From the NCBI GenBank assembly GCA_943736015.1, contig OX031071.1:1738501-1802500 (forward strand): a DNA stretch of 64,000 nucleotides, read 5' to 3'. Under the pieces are notes generated by a model that saw nothing but the letters and a program-made list of their open reading frames with translations, ran no database searches and was not told the origin of the DNA. The position numbers and the translations under genes are program-made. The stretch is from Tridacna crocea (taxonomy: Eukaryota > Mollusca > Bivalvia > Cardiida > Cardiidae). Below are positions 1 through 8,897 of this stretch, piece by piece. Position 1 is the first letter of the stretch. Each line of letters opens with the position of its first letter.

Positions 1-137
1 ATGAAGCAAGCTTCTGCAAACTTAGATAAATCACTCTTATTGATTGCTTCCCGGAAACCTTGACCTGTTCTCGTGCAGTTATAACCACTCTATGACAACA
101 CCACTGTCTCCTACATATTGGACATAAGTACGCTGGA

Positions 138-335
138 AATTGCCGTTTATCAAAATGGTTTTACTTTCCGAATTGCCGTTAATCAACATGGTTTTACTTT
201 CCAAGTTGCCGTTTATCAGAATGGTCTTACTTTCCAAGTTGCCGTTTATCAACGTCTTACTTTCCAAGTTGCCGTTTATCAACATGGTCTTACTTTCCAA
301 ATTTCCGTTTATCAACATGGTTTTACTTTGCAACC
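138..335. repeat. 33-bp minisatellite, about six units
   Basis: Six head-to-tail units resembling GCCGTTTATCAACATGG followed by TCTTACTTTCCAAGTT; one unit is shortened to 30 bp. Because 33 is a multiple of three, the array stays open in several frames on both strands (11-residue periods such as ESKTMLINGNL on the minus strand). I treat these frames as by-products of the repeat rather than a gene. Confidence 0.85.
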
Positions 336-393
336 AGGTTATTTACCATTTAACCCTTCGGCTGCATAGCACGACTCGTTGACCTTTTCCGGA

Positions 394-456
394 CATTGTA
401 GATCAGGATCAGGCTGCAAGGAAGGTTGAGTAGACCTTTGATCTACACTGTCCTAT
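394..456. repeat. Imperfect hairpin, TTAA-C-like
   Basis: The left arm TGTAGATCAGGATCAGGCTG and the right arm ending TTTGATCTACACTGTCC are partly complementary and resemble the TTAA-C hairpin seen at 15724 and 44331. The rest of 336-1000 shows no gene or recognisable element. Confidence 0.4.
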
Positions 457-1011
457 AAGGAAATATTTTCTATCAAATGTTATCTTTGAAATAAATACCG
501 GCTTAAAAGTTTTATTTTACTTAGATCTGCAAGATGAGGATTAAGAGACAGACACCATTCATGGAGAAATCCAATTTGACGTCAGTCAATTTAGGTAAGT
601 CTACAATTTTGTCGTCTGTTAAAGAGTAAACTCTACAGGAAATCAAGGTCAGTGTGACCTAATACAGCTTTACGAAAAAGATGAGCTGATTGTGGAAGCA
701 CTCAAACAAGACAAAACTTAGAACTTAAAATACTTCCAGGGTGTTTAACTAAATAGTTTTCCACTTTATTGAAAAAAAAAAAACAACTCAATACAAAAAC
801 AACAAGTGGGTCGTTAATGGAAGGAAGAGTATGTTCCGGTGATGTAGTATGAATAATACTGTCACATTTTTATCGATGATTTGTAAATAAACAGATCGTA
901 ATTCCTCAGTCACGCAATGAGTTCCCTTGATAATGTAAAGTTTTAATTTTGTTTGAACTGCGTTCTGATTTTCCATACATAGCTCGACCTCTTTTAGATA
1001 GTTCGTGTACT

Positions 1012-1240
1012 TTGACTCTTTACAAAGCGACAAAATAGTACACTTGTCCAAATAAAAGCATTTGCATACTACAAATTTAGCATTGCTCAAATCATGCAAT
1101 CTGTCTTTGATAGGATAGAAAAAATTGTGGGAAAAGGACAAAATGATGGTTACAATCAGCATTTTCTCCTTTTCCTACAATGTTTTCAGAAACCCTTTTC
1201 CTTAGCTTTATTTGATTCTCAAGAACCGTCGTTTAATTAT
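1012..1240 (-). mobile_element. TTAA-A MITE, decayed copy
   Basis: Contains CTCTTTACAAAGCGACAAAA near the left end, the GCATTTGCA subterminal block and a mutated core (GTGGGAAAAGGACAAAATG). The terminal TTAA motifs are eroded. Confidence 0.6.
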
Positions 1241-1299
1241 GGATGAAAAAATAAAAAAACTCTCTCGTTCTTGTAAAATTGCAATTGCTCTTTTGCCAT

Positions 1300-1372
1300 C
1301 AGTATCTTCATACTGTGTCGTCCAATTCTAGCTTTTCCTTGAAACCATGATATATCCTCTTCTTGAGATATT
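1300..1372 (-). pseudogene. Possible decayed fragment of degenerin exon 2
   Basis: Minus-strand reading gives pieces reminiscent of the LELDDT acidic segment of the exon at 3732-3928, split between frames and followed by a stop. It is a short match and could be chance, but similar fragments recur at 2008, 2273 and 2806. Confidence 0.25.
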
Positions 1373-1571
1373 TAACGTTTAATTATAAAATGAACACAAG
1401 CTTTCGGCGGTACAACCGGCTTCTTCAAGTGTGATCCTGTGATTGAACACAAGCTTTCGGCGGTACAACCGCCTTCTTCAAGTGTGATCCTGTGATAGAA
1501 TCACAGGATAACACTTGAAGAAGGCGGTTGTACCGCCGAAAGCTTGTGTTCATTTTATGATTAAACGTTTT
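1372..1571. repeat. Three-armed palindromic repeat
   Basis: The block GAACACAAGCTTTCGGCGGT onward (about 53 bp) occurs twice in direct orientation (from about 1391 and 1446) and once inverted (about 1500-1555). The outer ends TTAACGTTTAATTATAAAAT and ATTTTATGATTAAACGTTTT are also inverted repeats. This is a foldback element with one arm duplicated. Confidence 0.85.
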
Positions 1572-1590
1572 CCTTGAAACATTGAAAATA

Positions 1591-1956
1591 CATCTACTCC
1601 AACTTCTCCCAGTGCTACCCTTACTACTTCTACTGCTATTAACATTGCAAAGGCATCTATCACCACCACTAAAACATCACCACCAACAACTTCAACGGCA
1701 ACAACAACAACAACAACCACCTATGTTTTCCCTTTTATTACAACTACTTCTACTTCTTTTACTCCCCCTCTTCCCACTACTACCACTTTCCCAACAAAAG
1801 CACTAACTACTGTACTTAATGCTACATCTAGTGCTTCAAAGAGTCGGATATCCTGTGTCAAAGCACTTTACCAACAAAAGCATCTATATAGCACTACTAC
1901 GATAACTGATGCTACATCTAGTGTTTCAAAGAGTCAGATGTTCTGTACCAAAGCAT
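1591..1956 (+). other. Thr/Ser-rich open frame, doubtful
   Basis: A plus-strand frame of about 120 codons without a start reads as runs of Thr, Ser and Pro (TTTSTSFTPPLPTTTT) and ends in TAA. It contains an internal near-duplicate, NATSSASKSRISC against DATSSVSKSQMFC. It could be a mucin-like exon, but the composition matches the degenerate ACN microsatellite tracts at 2229-2265, 2360-2425 and 2980-3020, so a non-coding repeat is more likely. Confidence 0.2.
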
Positions 1957-2007
1957 AAACTTTCCCTCTTTCTCTACAACAGTTTTCAAATAGTACGAGA
2001 CTGTTGT

Positions 2008-2046
2008 CTTACATTGTATCCATGTCGTCTAATTCTAGTAACAATG
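2008..2046 (-). pseudogene. Short decayed fragment of degenerin exon 2
   Basis: Minus-strand translation gives LLELDDMDTM followed by a stop, matching MLELDDTDML of the intact exon at 3732-3928. It lies beside another ACN-rich tract, as do the other copies. Confidence 0.35.
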
Positions 2047-2196
2047 GTCAGCGATGGGAGAGGAATGAATCCTGTTGCAGTGACTCTCATCAATCCTCGG
2101 AAAGAAATTGGCCAAGCCAGGGGTCGTAGCCAGGGATCGAACCCTCGACCCCGTGTTGTCAAGCACACTACCGACTGAGCTACCATGGCTCGGCGA
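2047..2196 (-). mobile_element. tRNA-derived SINE, family 2
   Basis: On the minus strand the sequence has a Pol III A box (TAGCTCAGTCGGTAG) and a B box (GGTTCGATCCC), then a body ending in CAGGATTCATTCCTCTCCC. Sister copies are at 22168 and 46312 on the plus strand. It is not a tRNA gene because the acceptor stem and anticodon arm are not conserved. Confidence 0.75.
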
Positions 2197-2272
2197 TCAC
2201 TGTTGCAACTACCCTTGGTCACCACTACCACAACAACAACACGATAGCGACAACAACCTAACATTATGACTA

Positions 2273-2335
2273 ACAGAAACTTTCCCTCACATCACTGAGA
2301 CATTCTTCATAAAGTCTATTCTTGTCTTGTAATTC
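2273..2335 (-). pseudogene. Decayed copy of degenerin exon 2, 3' part
   Basis: Minus-strand translation gives LYEECLSDVRESFC and then a stop, closely matching LYDDYLSDMRESFC at the end of the intact exon. The donor site (intact exon: T then GTAAGT) has become TGTTAGTC. Confidence 0.55.
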
Positions 2336-2699
2336 TTGCTTATCATTGACTATCCTTGATCACTGCTACAGCTACAAGAGCAACAACATTTACTACACGA
2401 CCACAACAGCAATACCCTCAACTGACCGTTGTCTGCGCATGTCATATTCTTCGAAGATCCGACCTGTCTTATATGACTCATTACTTCCCCCAATATGGGG
2501 CGGGGGGTGATTGTAGTAATACGCGCTATAAAATAGCAATGGGAAAAAATGGCTGTAATCAAGACATTTCAGGAGAAATCAGGTCTGTTTTACCCCCAAA
2601 TTTCTCTTAACTATTGGTCATAGCTGAGTGAATCATCGCAGCAGGTAGCGTTTTATTGATTAAATATTTATTTTAGTTTGAAATTTAAAGTAGCGGTTG

Positions 2700-2788
2700 T
2701 CGCGAAGAAAAGAAACCCGGTTCTGTACCCAAGATGCCCAAATTAGATAGATCTGTATTTCTTGAATGCCATCTAGGGGGAGATAATG
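2700..2788. repeat. Dispersed repeat shared with 48822-48910
   Basis: CCGGTTCTGTACCCAAGATG, then AAATTAGATAGA, TCTTGAATGCCATCTAG and GGAGATAATG, is repeated with modest divergence in the AS3MT intron at 48822-48910. No terminal structure is visible. Confidence 0.55.
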
Positions 2789-2805
2789 CAGCACTACCCT
2801 CAACT

Positions 2806-2990
2806 GACAGAAACTTTCCCTCGTATCACTGAGATAGTCATCATACTAAATAGAAAAAAAATGTATTGGTGTCGTCGAGATCTAGCATATCATCGATTTC
2901 CGAGATTTCCAAGGACCCGTCATACTTCACCAGGGAATTGCAGATTGCAGATAGTGACTCTTGGTTAAAACCAGGACAATAACAACAACC
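2806..2990 (-). pseudogene. Decayed copy of degenerin exon 2
   Basis: Minus-strand pieces VTICNLQ, NSLVKYDGSLEISEIDDML and DLDDTNT align in order with VTICNLNPLVKYKKRMG, FSEIEDMLELDDTDM of the intact exon, but sit in different frames. An insertion of Ts interrupts the copy before a segment matching DDYLSD-RESFC. Frameshifts and lost splice sites make it non-functional. It lies 0.74 kb from the intact exon, on the same strand. Confidence 0.7.
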
Positions 2991-3028
2991 ACAACTACAC
3001 CAGAACAGCAACAACACATCGAGTCCCA

Positions 3029-3719
3029 GACCTCTAGATAAGAGGGAGTGATAATATTCTAAATCCATTATTTCTCTTCCAAACCATTGGTTGTGGATAC
3101 TTACTAAAATCGTCTCAATGAGACGATTCTAATGAGTACCCATAACATAGGGCTTAGTTAAGATTTATTATTAATATTTTCAATTTTGAAATCACAATCA
3201 CTCTCGATAAGAGGAAATGATGGTATTCTAAATCCATTATTTCTCTTCCAAACCCTATGTTGTGATTCTAATGAGTACCCACGACATAGAGTTTAGTGAA
3301 GAATTATTATTCTAACATGACACGCGACTTTGGCTCTATAAACACAGTGCAAGGAAAACGTGGTAAAATCTGCGGCAATCCATGTAGAGTGACGTCATTC
3401 AATGAGTGAGTTATTCAATGGAACATAATCTTCATCCGCGTTTTTACTCTAAGTTTGAACTTGTTTTCATTTCACTAAGAATTGGCCATGTTAGAATCGA
3501 AATAATCTTCTTTCTATCGTGGTATATCGTTCAATTAACTACCTTGTGAGTTATGCAGCGCAATGAATAACCCTCCCGGGCTATCGCCCTCGTGGATTAT
3601 TTATTGCGCCTCATAACTCACAACTGTGGTTTATTGAACGATATACCACGATAGAAAGAAGATTATTTCTTAAATATTTTCAATTTTGAAATCAAAATCA
3701 CTCCCTCTATCTGGAGCTC
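3029..3719. mobile_element. Family M palindromic element with a nested insertion
   Basis: The ends ACCTCTAGATAAGAGGGAGT and CACTCCCTCTATCTGGAG are inverted repeats. The inside holds the TGAGACGATTCTAATGAGTA palindrome and a partial internal duplication. A family L element (3312-3672) has inserted into it. Siblings without the insertion are at 20262 and 23061. The right end lies 12 bp beyond the splice donor of the degenerin exon. Confidence 0.75.
3312..3672. mobile_element. Family L foldback element nested in M
   Basis: It starts ATTCTAACATGACACGCGAC and ends in a long hairpin whose arms (AATAATCTTCTTTCTATCGT outermost) pair around a GGGCTATCGCCCTCGTGG loop region. Copies are at 17010-17745 and 59014-59760. 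Confidence 0.75.
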
Positions 3720-3731
3720 TGATTGACTTAC

Positions 3732-3928
3732 AGAAACTTTCCCTCATATCGCTAAGATAGTCGTCATACAGCATGTCGGTATCGTCTAGTTCTAACATAT
3801 CCTCGATCTCCGAGAAAGGTCCCATTCTCTTCTTGTACTTCACCAAGGGGTTCAGGTTGCAGATTGTTACACTTGGGAATTTTAGTTCTGATATTGAGTT
3901 TACCTCGATTTTCACTTCGATTGGGTAA
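3732..3928 (-). CDS. Degenerin/ASIC-type channel, second conserved exon
   Basis: This exon encodes the start of the extracellular domain right after the first membrane segment of an amiloride-sensitive (ENaC/degenerin/ASIC) cation channel. It reads SYPIEVKIEVNSISELKFPS, then VTICNLNPLVKYKK, then an acidic stretch (EDMLELDDTDM) and ends in RESF. The FPSVTICNLN motif is the family signature after TM1. It begins after a good acceptor (TTTTTACAG) in phase 2 and ends with T before GTAAGTCA in phase 1. The previous exon also ends in phase 2, so the join is in frame. Later exons (cysteine-rich extracellular domain, TM2) are not seen and must lie beyond the left edge, or the gene is truncated. Confidence 0.8.
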
Positions 3929-4307
3929 CTGTAAAAATTTCGTAGAACATTTAGGAGAAAATTAGTAGGGTAACGTGCAATTTTGTGTTTTTTTGTTAAC
4001 AATGTTTTCTATTCCTTTCATGAATAAAACCTACTTTTATTTTGAAAAGTTTTATTATTCAAGAAAATTATTTAGTGAATCAGTTTTTCAGACGATAGTT
4101 ATTCAATTTTACAAGATATTTTTGTCCTTTCATTTGCAACAGTTTCTTTCACGCTATAAAGCTATTTAATTACTTTGGTGAAACAAAACTGTGAAACATA
4201 CAAGACTGACTTTTTCACTTCTAAGACGGGCTAATTTTTGACATAGTTAACAAATTCGAGGCTTACATGTACAGGAGTAAGTAGTTCAGTATTGTCTTAG
4301 AGATGTG

Positions 4308-4450
4308 ACCATGGCGCAAAAAGGGACCATCTTGGAATTCTGTACATCAATTAGATGAAAACAGATCAACGATAGTGCAGGTCAATTTAAGTTGATAATT
4401 CATAAATGATTGTATAACAAGGTTCAATGACCACTTTTCATACAGAAAAC
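4308..4450. mobile_element. Family D MITE, left half
   Basis: GCGCAAAAAGGGACCATCTTGG, then AACAGATCAACGATAGTGCA, then TTCATACAGAAAA match the left half of the D elements at 35201 and 44767. It is cut off before the hairpin. A family G fragment (AATATTCTGAAGAATGGTTG) follows near 4520. Both lie in the channel intron between 3929 and 4671. Confidence 0.65.
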
Positions 4451-4611
4451 CATTCGGTTTAGCCAATAAGAAGTTATGTTGCTTACAAATTTAGAAAATC
4501 TTGGAGATTAAAACTAAGAATATTCTGAAGAATGGTTGGTGAATGTAGGTCCTGGTCATCACATCGGTACAGACGGTCAACCAACTAAAATATCAACCGA
4601 CCGACTAATCA

Positions 4612-4655
4612 AATGAATAATCAAACAAACAAACAAACAGACAAACAAACAAAAA
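4612..4655. repeat. (AAAC)n microsatellite
   Basis: About ten imperfect AAAC units just inside the intron after the 4672-4868 exon. Confidence 0.8.
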
Positions 4656-4671
4656 ACAAGCGAGCATATAC

Positions 4672-4868
4672 CTGAAGTATTTTTCAAAGAGCCAATAGCA
4701 CTGTATTGTAAGCCAGGTCATCATACCGATACAAACAACCAGCCAAGCTATCCTCTTGTACAGGTGTGTGGCCTTGTGTATCCTCGTTATGGCGGTAAAA
4801 CTTGTCTCGTTACAGAAGTCATTGTACACCTGCCGTATGGATCTCTCTTGCCATCGGGCGGCCGCCAT
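4672..4868 (-). CDS. Degenerin/ASIC-type channel, TM1 exon
   Basis: This exon encodes the cytosolic N-terminus and first membrane helix of an ENaC/degenerin/ASIC-family sodium channel subunit. The reading is ERSIRQVYNDFCNETSFTAI, then TRIHKATHLYKRIAWLVVCI, then GMMTWLTIQCYWLFEKYFR. FCNETSFTAI is in the place of the conserved pre-TM1 His-Gly region of the family; the His-Gly pair itself is not seen here (the Gly is known to matter for gating in relatives). WLVVCIGMMTWLTIQCYWLF is the TM1 helix. The exon ends CAG before GTATATG, phase 2, in frame with 3732-3928. An ATG at 4868 could be the start (MAAARWQERS). Alternatively a phase-1 acceptor just inside (after CAAG) would join it to 7135-7370, but it lacks a pyrimidine tract. 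Confidence 0.8.
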
Positions 4869-4954
4869 CTTTCCAGCCTTCGATTCTGTATATTAGAAGT
4901 AGTAACAGTAATTACAGTAGTAAATAGTTGTAGTAGAAGGTTTGCTTGTGGTTA

Positions 4955-5113
4955 CGAGAGACTGCTCTTTCATGCATGGCTTCGTCCCGGTTTAAATACA
5001 ATTCCTAACATCTGCGTCAGGGAGATATCACTTTGGCTCACTGGTTAAGGTATTCGACTTTTAAACTTCGGAAAACGGGGATATTTGTCCATCACGGGTA
5101 CGAATCCCACCAT
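4955..5113 (+). mobile_element. tRNA-derived SINE, family 1, copy a
   Basis: GGCTTCGTCCCGGTTTAAAT, then a Pol III A box (TGGCTCACTGGTTAAGG) and a degenerate B box (GGTACGAATCCC). The body is diverged relative to the copy at 5645. Confidence 0.7.
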
Positions 5114-5355
5114 TTTGCTGATACAATGAGCTCCTATCACAGCATGCCGCATGCTGTGGTGTTGTTAGAAACACTTAATAACACTACTGGTATATGAAGA
5201 AGCTAAAGTGCTGATGAGGATTGAAGTTGTGGTAGTAGCAGTTGTAGTATAAACATGACAAGAAGCACTAAGCCTTGTTGTTGTTGTAGTAGTACCATAA
5301 GTTATGGTAGTGGTGTTTGTAGAACTAGCGGTAGTAGTAAAATTACTTATATACT

Positions 5356-5528
5356 GTTACGGTAGACCACTCCTTCCTGCATGGCTTCGTCCCAATTTAA
5401 ATACAATACCTGACTACTGCGTCAGGGAGATATCTCTTTGGAGTTCTGAGGTTCGAATCCCGCCTGGTCCCTTATTTATGCCATGCATTTATACATTTGT
5501 TTCTTTGTTACGGACTTTGTTCGTAAGA
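5356..5528 (+). mobile_element. tRNA-derived SINE, family 1, copy b (A box deleted)
   Basis: Same leader and B box (GGTTCGAATCCC) as copy c, but about 35 bp including the A box are deleted between CTCTTTGG and AGTTCTGAGG. The 3' part ends CGGACTTTGTTCGTAAG. Confidence 0.7.
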
Positions 5529-5644
5529 TGGGGGCTCGTCCGGCATTGGCAATTGAGCTATTAATCTCATTTGTTTTCCAAAAACGGACTTCCTGCCTAA
5601 TAAGGCTTTGAGTCATCAATAAATGATGGATTTAAGATAGGGTG

Positions 5645-5850
5645 TATTACGGGAGACCATTCCTTCCTGTATGGCTTCGTCCCGATTTAAATGCATTACC
5701 TGACTACTACGTCAGGGAGATATCTCTTTGGCTCAGTGGTTAAGGTATTGGCCTTTCGTCCGGGAGTTCTGGGGTTCGAATCCCGTCCGGTCCCTTTTTT
5801 CTGCCATGCATTTATTCATTCGTTTCTTTGTTGCGGACTTTGTTCGTAAG
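5645..5850 (+). mobile_element. tRNA-derived SINE, family 1, copy c
   Basis: The best preserved copy, with leader GGCTTCGTCCCGATTTAAAT, A box TGGCTCAGTGGTTAAGG, B box GGTTCGAATCCC and tail CGGACTTTGTTCGTAAG. It supplies the empty-site sequence for the MITE insertion at 16628. Confidence 0.75.
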
Positions 5851-5865
5851 AACACACACACTCTC

Positions 5866-5941
5866 TTTTCTCTCTCTCTCTCTGTAATTTCGTCTGTCTT
5901 CTGTCCGTCCATCTGTCTGTCTGTCTGTCTCAACAACAACA

Positions 5942-5972
<31 letters not shown>

Positions 5973-5975
5973 GTA
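5866..5975. repeat. (CT)n and CTGT microsatellites
   Basis: Two CT tracts separated by GTCTGTCC/CTGTCTGT tetranucleotide repeats, following the SINE tail at 5850. Confidence 0.85.
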
Positions 5976-6302
5976 GCTCATCAATTAAGAGGGCTAATGA
6001 TATAGGTCTTTTTCCCCTTTCTAATTCATGGTAATAGGAGTTTAGAGAATTGCATAGTCTATAATGGCTGTTTTCAGATATGATTGATTATGCAAATATG
6101 CTTGACCGCTACGATAATTTTCTAACATATCAGGAGATCTCTAAAAGCAAACAATGGTGGCGCTAAACAATAAAGGATGGGTTTCCCGTTGAATCACTTT
6201 TACCAGATCATAATTCAATATTAGTTTTTTTTCAAGATCGTTGAAGAGTTCTGATTGGCGAAAAAAAAAGCATAGCTCCATGAAAACAAAACATCATCGG
6301 TG

Positions 6303-6455
6303 CCCGTGTAATGCAGAGAAATGACCCCCATTACAAAATGACCCGCGGGTCATTTCTCGACGTAGAGGAATGACCCACCCATGGGTCATTCCTCTACGTC
6401 GAGAAATGACCGTGGGTCATTTTATAATGGGGTCATTTCTCTGCATTACACCAGG
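6303..6455. mobile_element. Family F foldback element
   Basis: A near-perfect palindrome built from GTGTAATGCAGAGAAATGAC at both ends and repeated GACCC/GGGTC plus CGACGTAGAGGAATGACCC modules. Copies are at 33951 and, partial, 60925. 6456-6789 holds nothing else recognisable. Confidence 0.85.
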
Positions 6456-6789
6456 ACTACTTTTGCAGTAAAAGTACTCGTAATGTAAACAAACATGTTT
6501 ACGAGATTTCATAATGGTTTTCTTTCGGATTTTTAGATCTTTTCAAACTGCTAGCTTAATTGATTTTCTCAAAATATAAAAAAAAAATGTCCAATAGTAA
6601 ATTCAAAGAGATAGCTGAAAACTCATTGTCACTTTGCTGGGTTCTAACAATTTTATATTCAACTTAGTTCTAGCGTATTGAATTTCTAATAATAAACCTA
6701 CTAAACCTGCAAATGTTCAATTCTTTGTTAAAACTAAATCACACAGAAAAAAGAAGCCCCGCCCAAAAAAGGGGGCTTATTGCATATCC

Positions 6790-7018
6790 TTAACCCTTTC
6801 CCAAACAGCAAATTTTGGACCAGACCAAATTGAAAGCATTTTGTAGATGACAAATTAACAGTTGCCAAAAAGATGATTTTTCTATATGATAGGGTAGAAA
6901 AGATTGTGGGAAAAGGAGAAAATGCTGGTTACCAGCATTTTCTCCTTTTCCCACAATGTTTTCAAAAGGCTTCTATTCCTGACCTTTAAAAACCACGGAT
7001 TGTTTGGGAAAGGGTTAA
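6790..7018 (-). mobile_element. TTAA-A MITE
   Basis: Complete copy: TTAACCCTTTCCCAAACAGC at the left, GGGAAAGGGTTAA at the right, and the core palindrome of GAAAATGCTGGT and its complement flanked by CACAATGTTTTC. Confidence 0.9.
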
Positions 7019-7134
7019 TGCATAATACCAAACTGTCATCATATGATTGTTAACCCGGACTACACAGGCTGACATGAGTCGATCCTGTTAGCATATGCAT
7101 TAAGCTCCCTTTTACCACAGGATGACTCTAATAC

Positions 7135-7370
7135 CTTTACTTTCTGCAGACACCTGCATCTGTTCCAAAATCTCATGTATAGACCCGGGTTTGGTTTTTT
7201 CGGTCGGAGAATCTCCGTTTATACCGACTGAGATCAGACTGTTACTGCTTAGCTTCTGAGACGGCATGAGTGGCTTCACACAAACCGTCTTGGTCTTCGG
7301 AACTTTGGTGTCAGGCTCCTTGTCCCGCTTTTTAGGAGGTTTTCCCATGTCCAACATTTGAATATGACGT
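7135..7370 (-). CDS. Putative Lys/Pro-rich coding exon, minus strand
   Basis: An open frame preceded by a strong acceptor (a run of T then CAG at 7371-7373) and ended by AAAG before GTATTAG, phase 1. From the ATG at 7357 it reads MLDMGKPPKKRDKEPDTKVP, then KTKTVCVKPLMPSQKLSSNS, and ends EILEQMQVSAESK. It is basic, hydrophilic and has no membrane segment. It lies upstream of, and on the same strand as, the channel exons, so it could encode an extended cytosolic N-terminus of that channel or belong to another gene. I do not recognise the family. The frame stays open upstream of the ATG to the acceptor. Confidence 0.4.
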
Positions 7371-8137
7371 CTGAAAAAAAAAGGAAAAAATTCACCCTCG
7401 AGCCATTCACAAAAAATGTGTGTATATGTGTGTGTTTTTCACTTTACCCTTTCAGCACTATAAGCGAAAACAGATTTTCTAGTGGTACAGATCAAGATCA
7501 GACTGCACCAAAGAGAAAGAAATGGTTTATTTTTATTGACTGTTTTGTTTGGGCGATAAAAATGGCGTTACTTTATGGTTTATAAAGTTTTTGAGCATTA
7601 AACCTAAAAACAAAGAAATTCGTGATGGTTTTAGTAACTATGCAATGAATCTTTTATTTAACAGTTTTGAATTTGGATGACCATAGAGATTAAGTCTTTT
7701 TTGAAACTTCGCTGAAAAAAAAAACAAGAAAATGCTAGTAAGAAGCATTTTCCTTCCTTCACCCTTTTTCAAACTACGTTTGACCTCTATCAAGGAACGA
7801 ACTGTGCCTCATTTATACCACTTTCAACTAGATTTTGTCTCTCTTGGTAAAGAGTCAAGAATGGTGGACCCCATATTTCACAGCAGTGTTCTAAAGAACA
7901 TGTCTTTCCAAAGCGATTTCATGTTAAGTTTATCGATAATACTGTATGAAATAGAGTATTTACTCTGTCATTGATCACACAAACCAAATAAATTTAACAT
8001 TTTTAGATAATTAATGAATTAGATATAAATATCAGTCAATAAACACTTCATGATTTTTACAATTGCAAGGTTCATTTTGACAAAAAAAGAAAAAAGTAGA
8101 GTCGGACAGAATGGATTCAAAATTAGACTGCAGTGTC
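7371..8137. other. No gene seen
   Basis: Only a short TTAA-C-like fragment (GATCAAGATCAGACTGCAC, about 7490) stands out. The short ORFs here lack homology that I recognise. Confidence 0.6.
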
Positions 8138-8368
8138 TTAACCCATAACCACACAATCCCTACTTTTGACGCCCTTGAGAAAGAAGCCTTTAGAAAACAT
8201 TGTGGGAAAAGGAGAAAATGCTGGTAACCAGCATTTTCTCTTTTTCCCACAATGTTTTCTACCCTTCACAAAAACAAATTTCAAATTTTCAGTGAATTTT
8301 ATTTTGTAGTCTACAAATGCTTTCCATTTGGACTAGGCTAAAATATTTGTCGTTTGGTAATGAGTTAA
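8138..8368 (+). mobile_element. TTAA-A MITE
   Basis: Starts TTAACCCATAACCACACAAT, has an intact hairpin core and ends CGTTTGGTAATGAGTTAA. Confidence 0.9.
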
Positions 8369-8525
8369 TTGTGTGATTTTGATCTGCATCGCTTGCAAAA
8401 CTATTCTTGGTTGAATTTTGCAGCCGAAAGAGTTCATTAGTTATTGAACGCCAACCTAAAAGCAATTTCCAGTCAAACGAATGCTAAAATAGACCATCCA
8501 TCGATATGAACTAAAGTCAAGAATT

Positions 8526-8897
8526 TTAAGGTAAGACCTGTGTAATGGAAAATAGCTATTTCCACTAAAATATCATCCTGCAAAATTAGTTATAATTAAA
8601 AATGAATATTATTGAACAACTTTTACCTTTTCATTTTTTTTCCATTTTTTTCTTCTTTGAATTATCATTTATAAATCTAAAACCACTATATTCTCAATTC
8701 AAAAAGAGATAATAATTACCTCCCTTTTCAGAAAACTAACAAAAATATCAAGAAATAATTTCAAGATAGACATAAACGGAATTTCTGATCCGTTAGAAAT
8801 GTGCAAAAATATTATTTCTGCATAAATCCTTATATATCCTTATTTATCAATAAATTAGAATTTTCACCGGAAGTGCATTACACAGGTCTCACCTTAA
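8526..8897. mobile_element. Family E MITE
   Basis: About 370 bp with inverted ends TTAAGGTAAGACCTGTGTAA and CACAGGTCTCACCTTAA. The inside carries AGCTATTTCCACTA and GAAATTCCGTTTATGTC blocks shared by all E copies. E copies come in at least two end types. Confidence 0.85.

Noticed and set aside
788..1162. 124-codon minus-strand frame
   Set aside because: Part of it is a TTAA-A copy, and the remainder has no recognisable family or splice sites.
1582..1806. Leu/Gln-rich frame as a gene
   Set aside because: It is an alternative reading of the ACN-rich tract, with no start context or homology.
5728..5800. tRNA gene
   Set aside because: A and B boxes are present but the acceptor stem and anticodon loop do not form, and several copies share non-tRNA leader and tail. 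They are SINEs. The same holds for 2047, 22168 and 46312.
5733..5984. Minus-strand frame rich in RERE
   Set aside because: It reads a CT microsatellite and a SINE.
6895..6963. Regularly recurring near-identical palindromes suggesting a CRISPR array
   Set aside because: Copies are scattered at irregular distances, in both orientations, inside longer elements with TTAA ends. The gene structure is eukaryotic.
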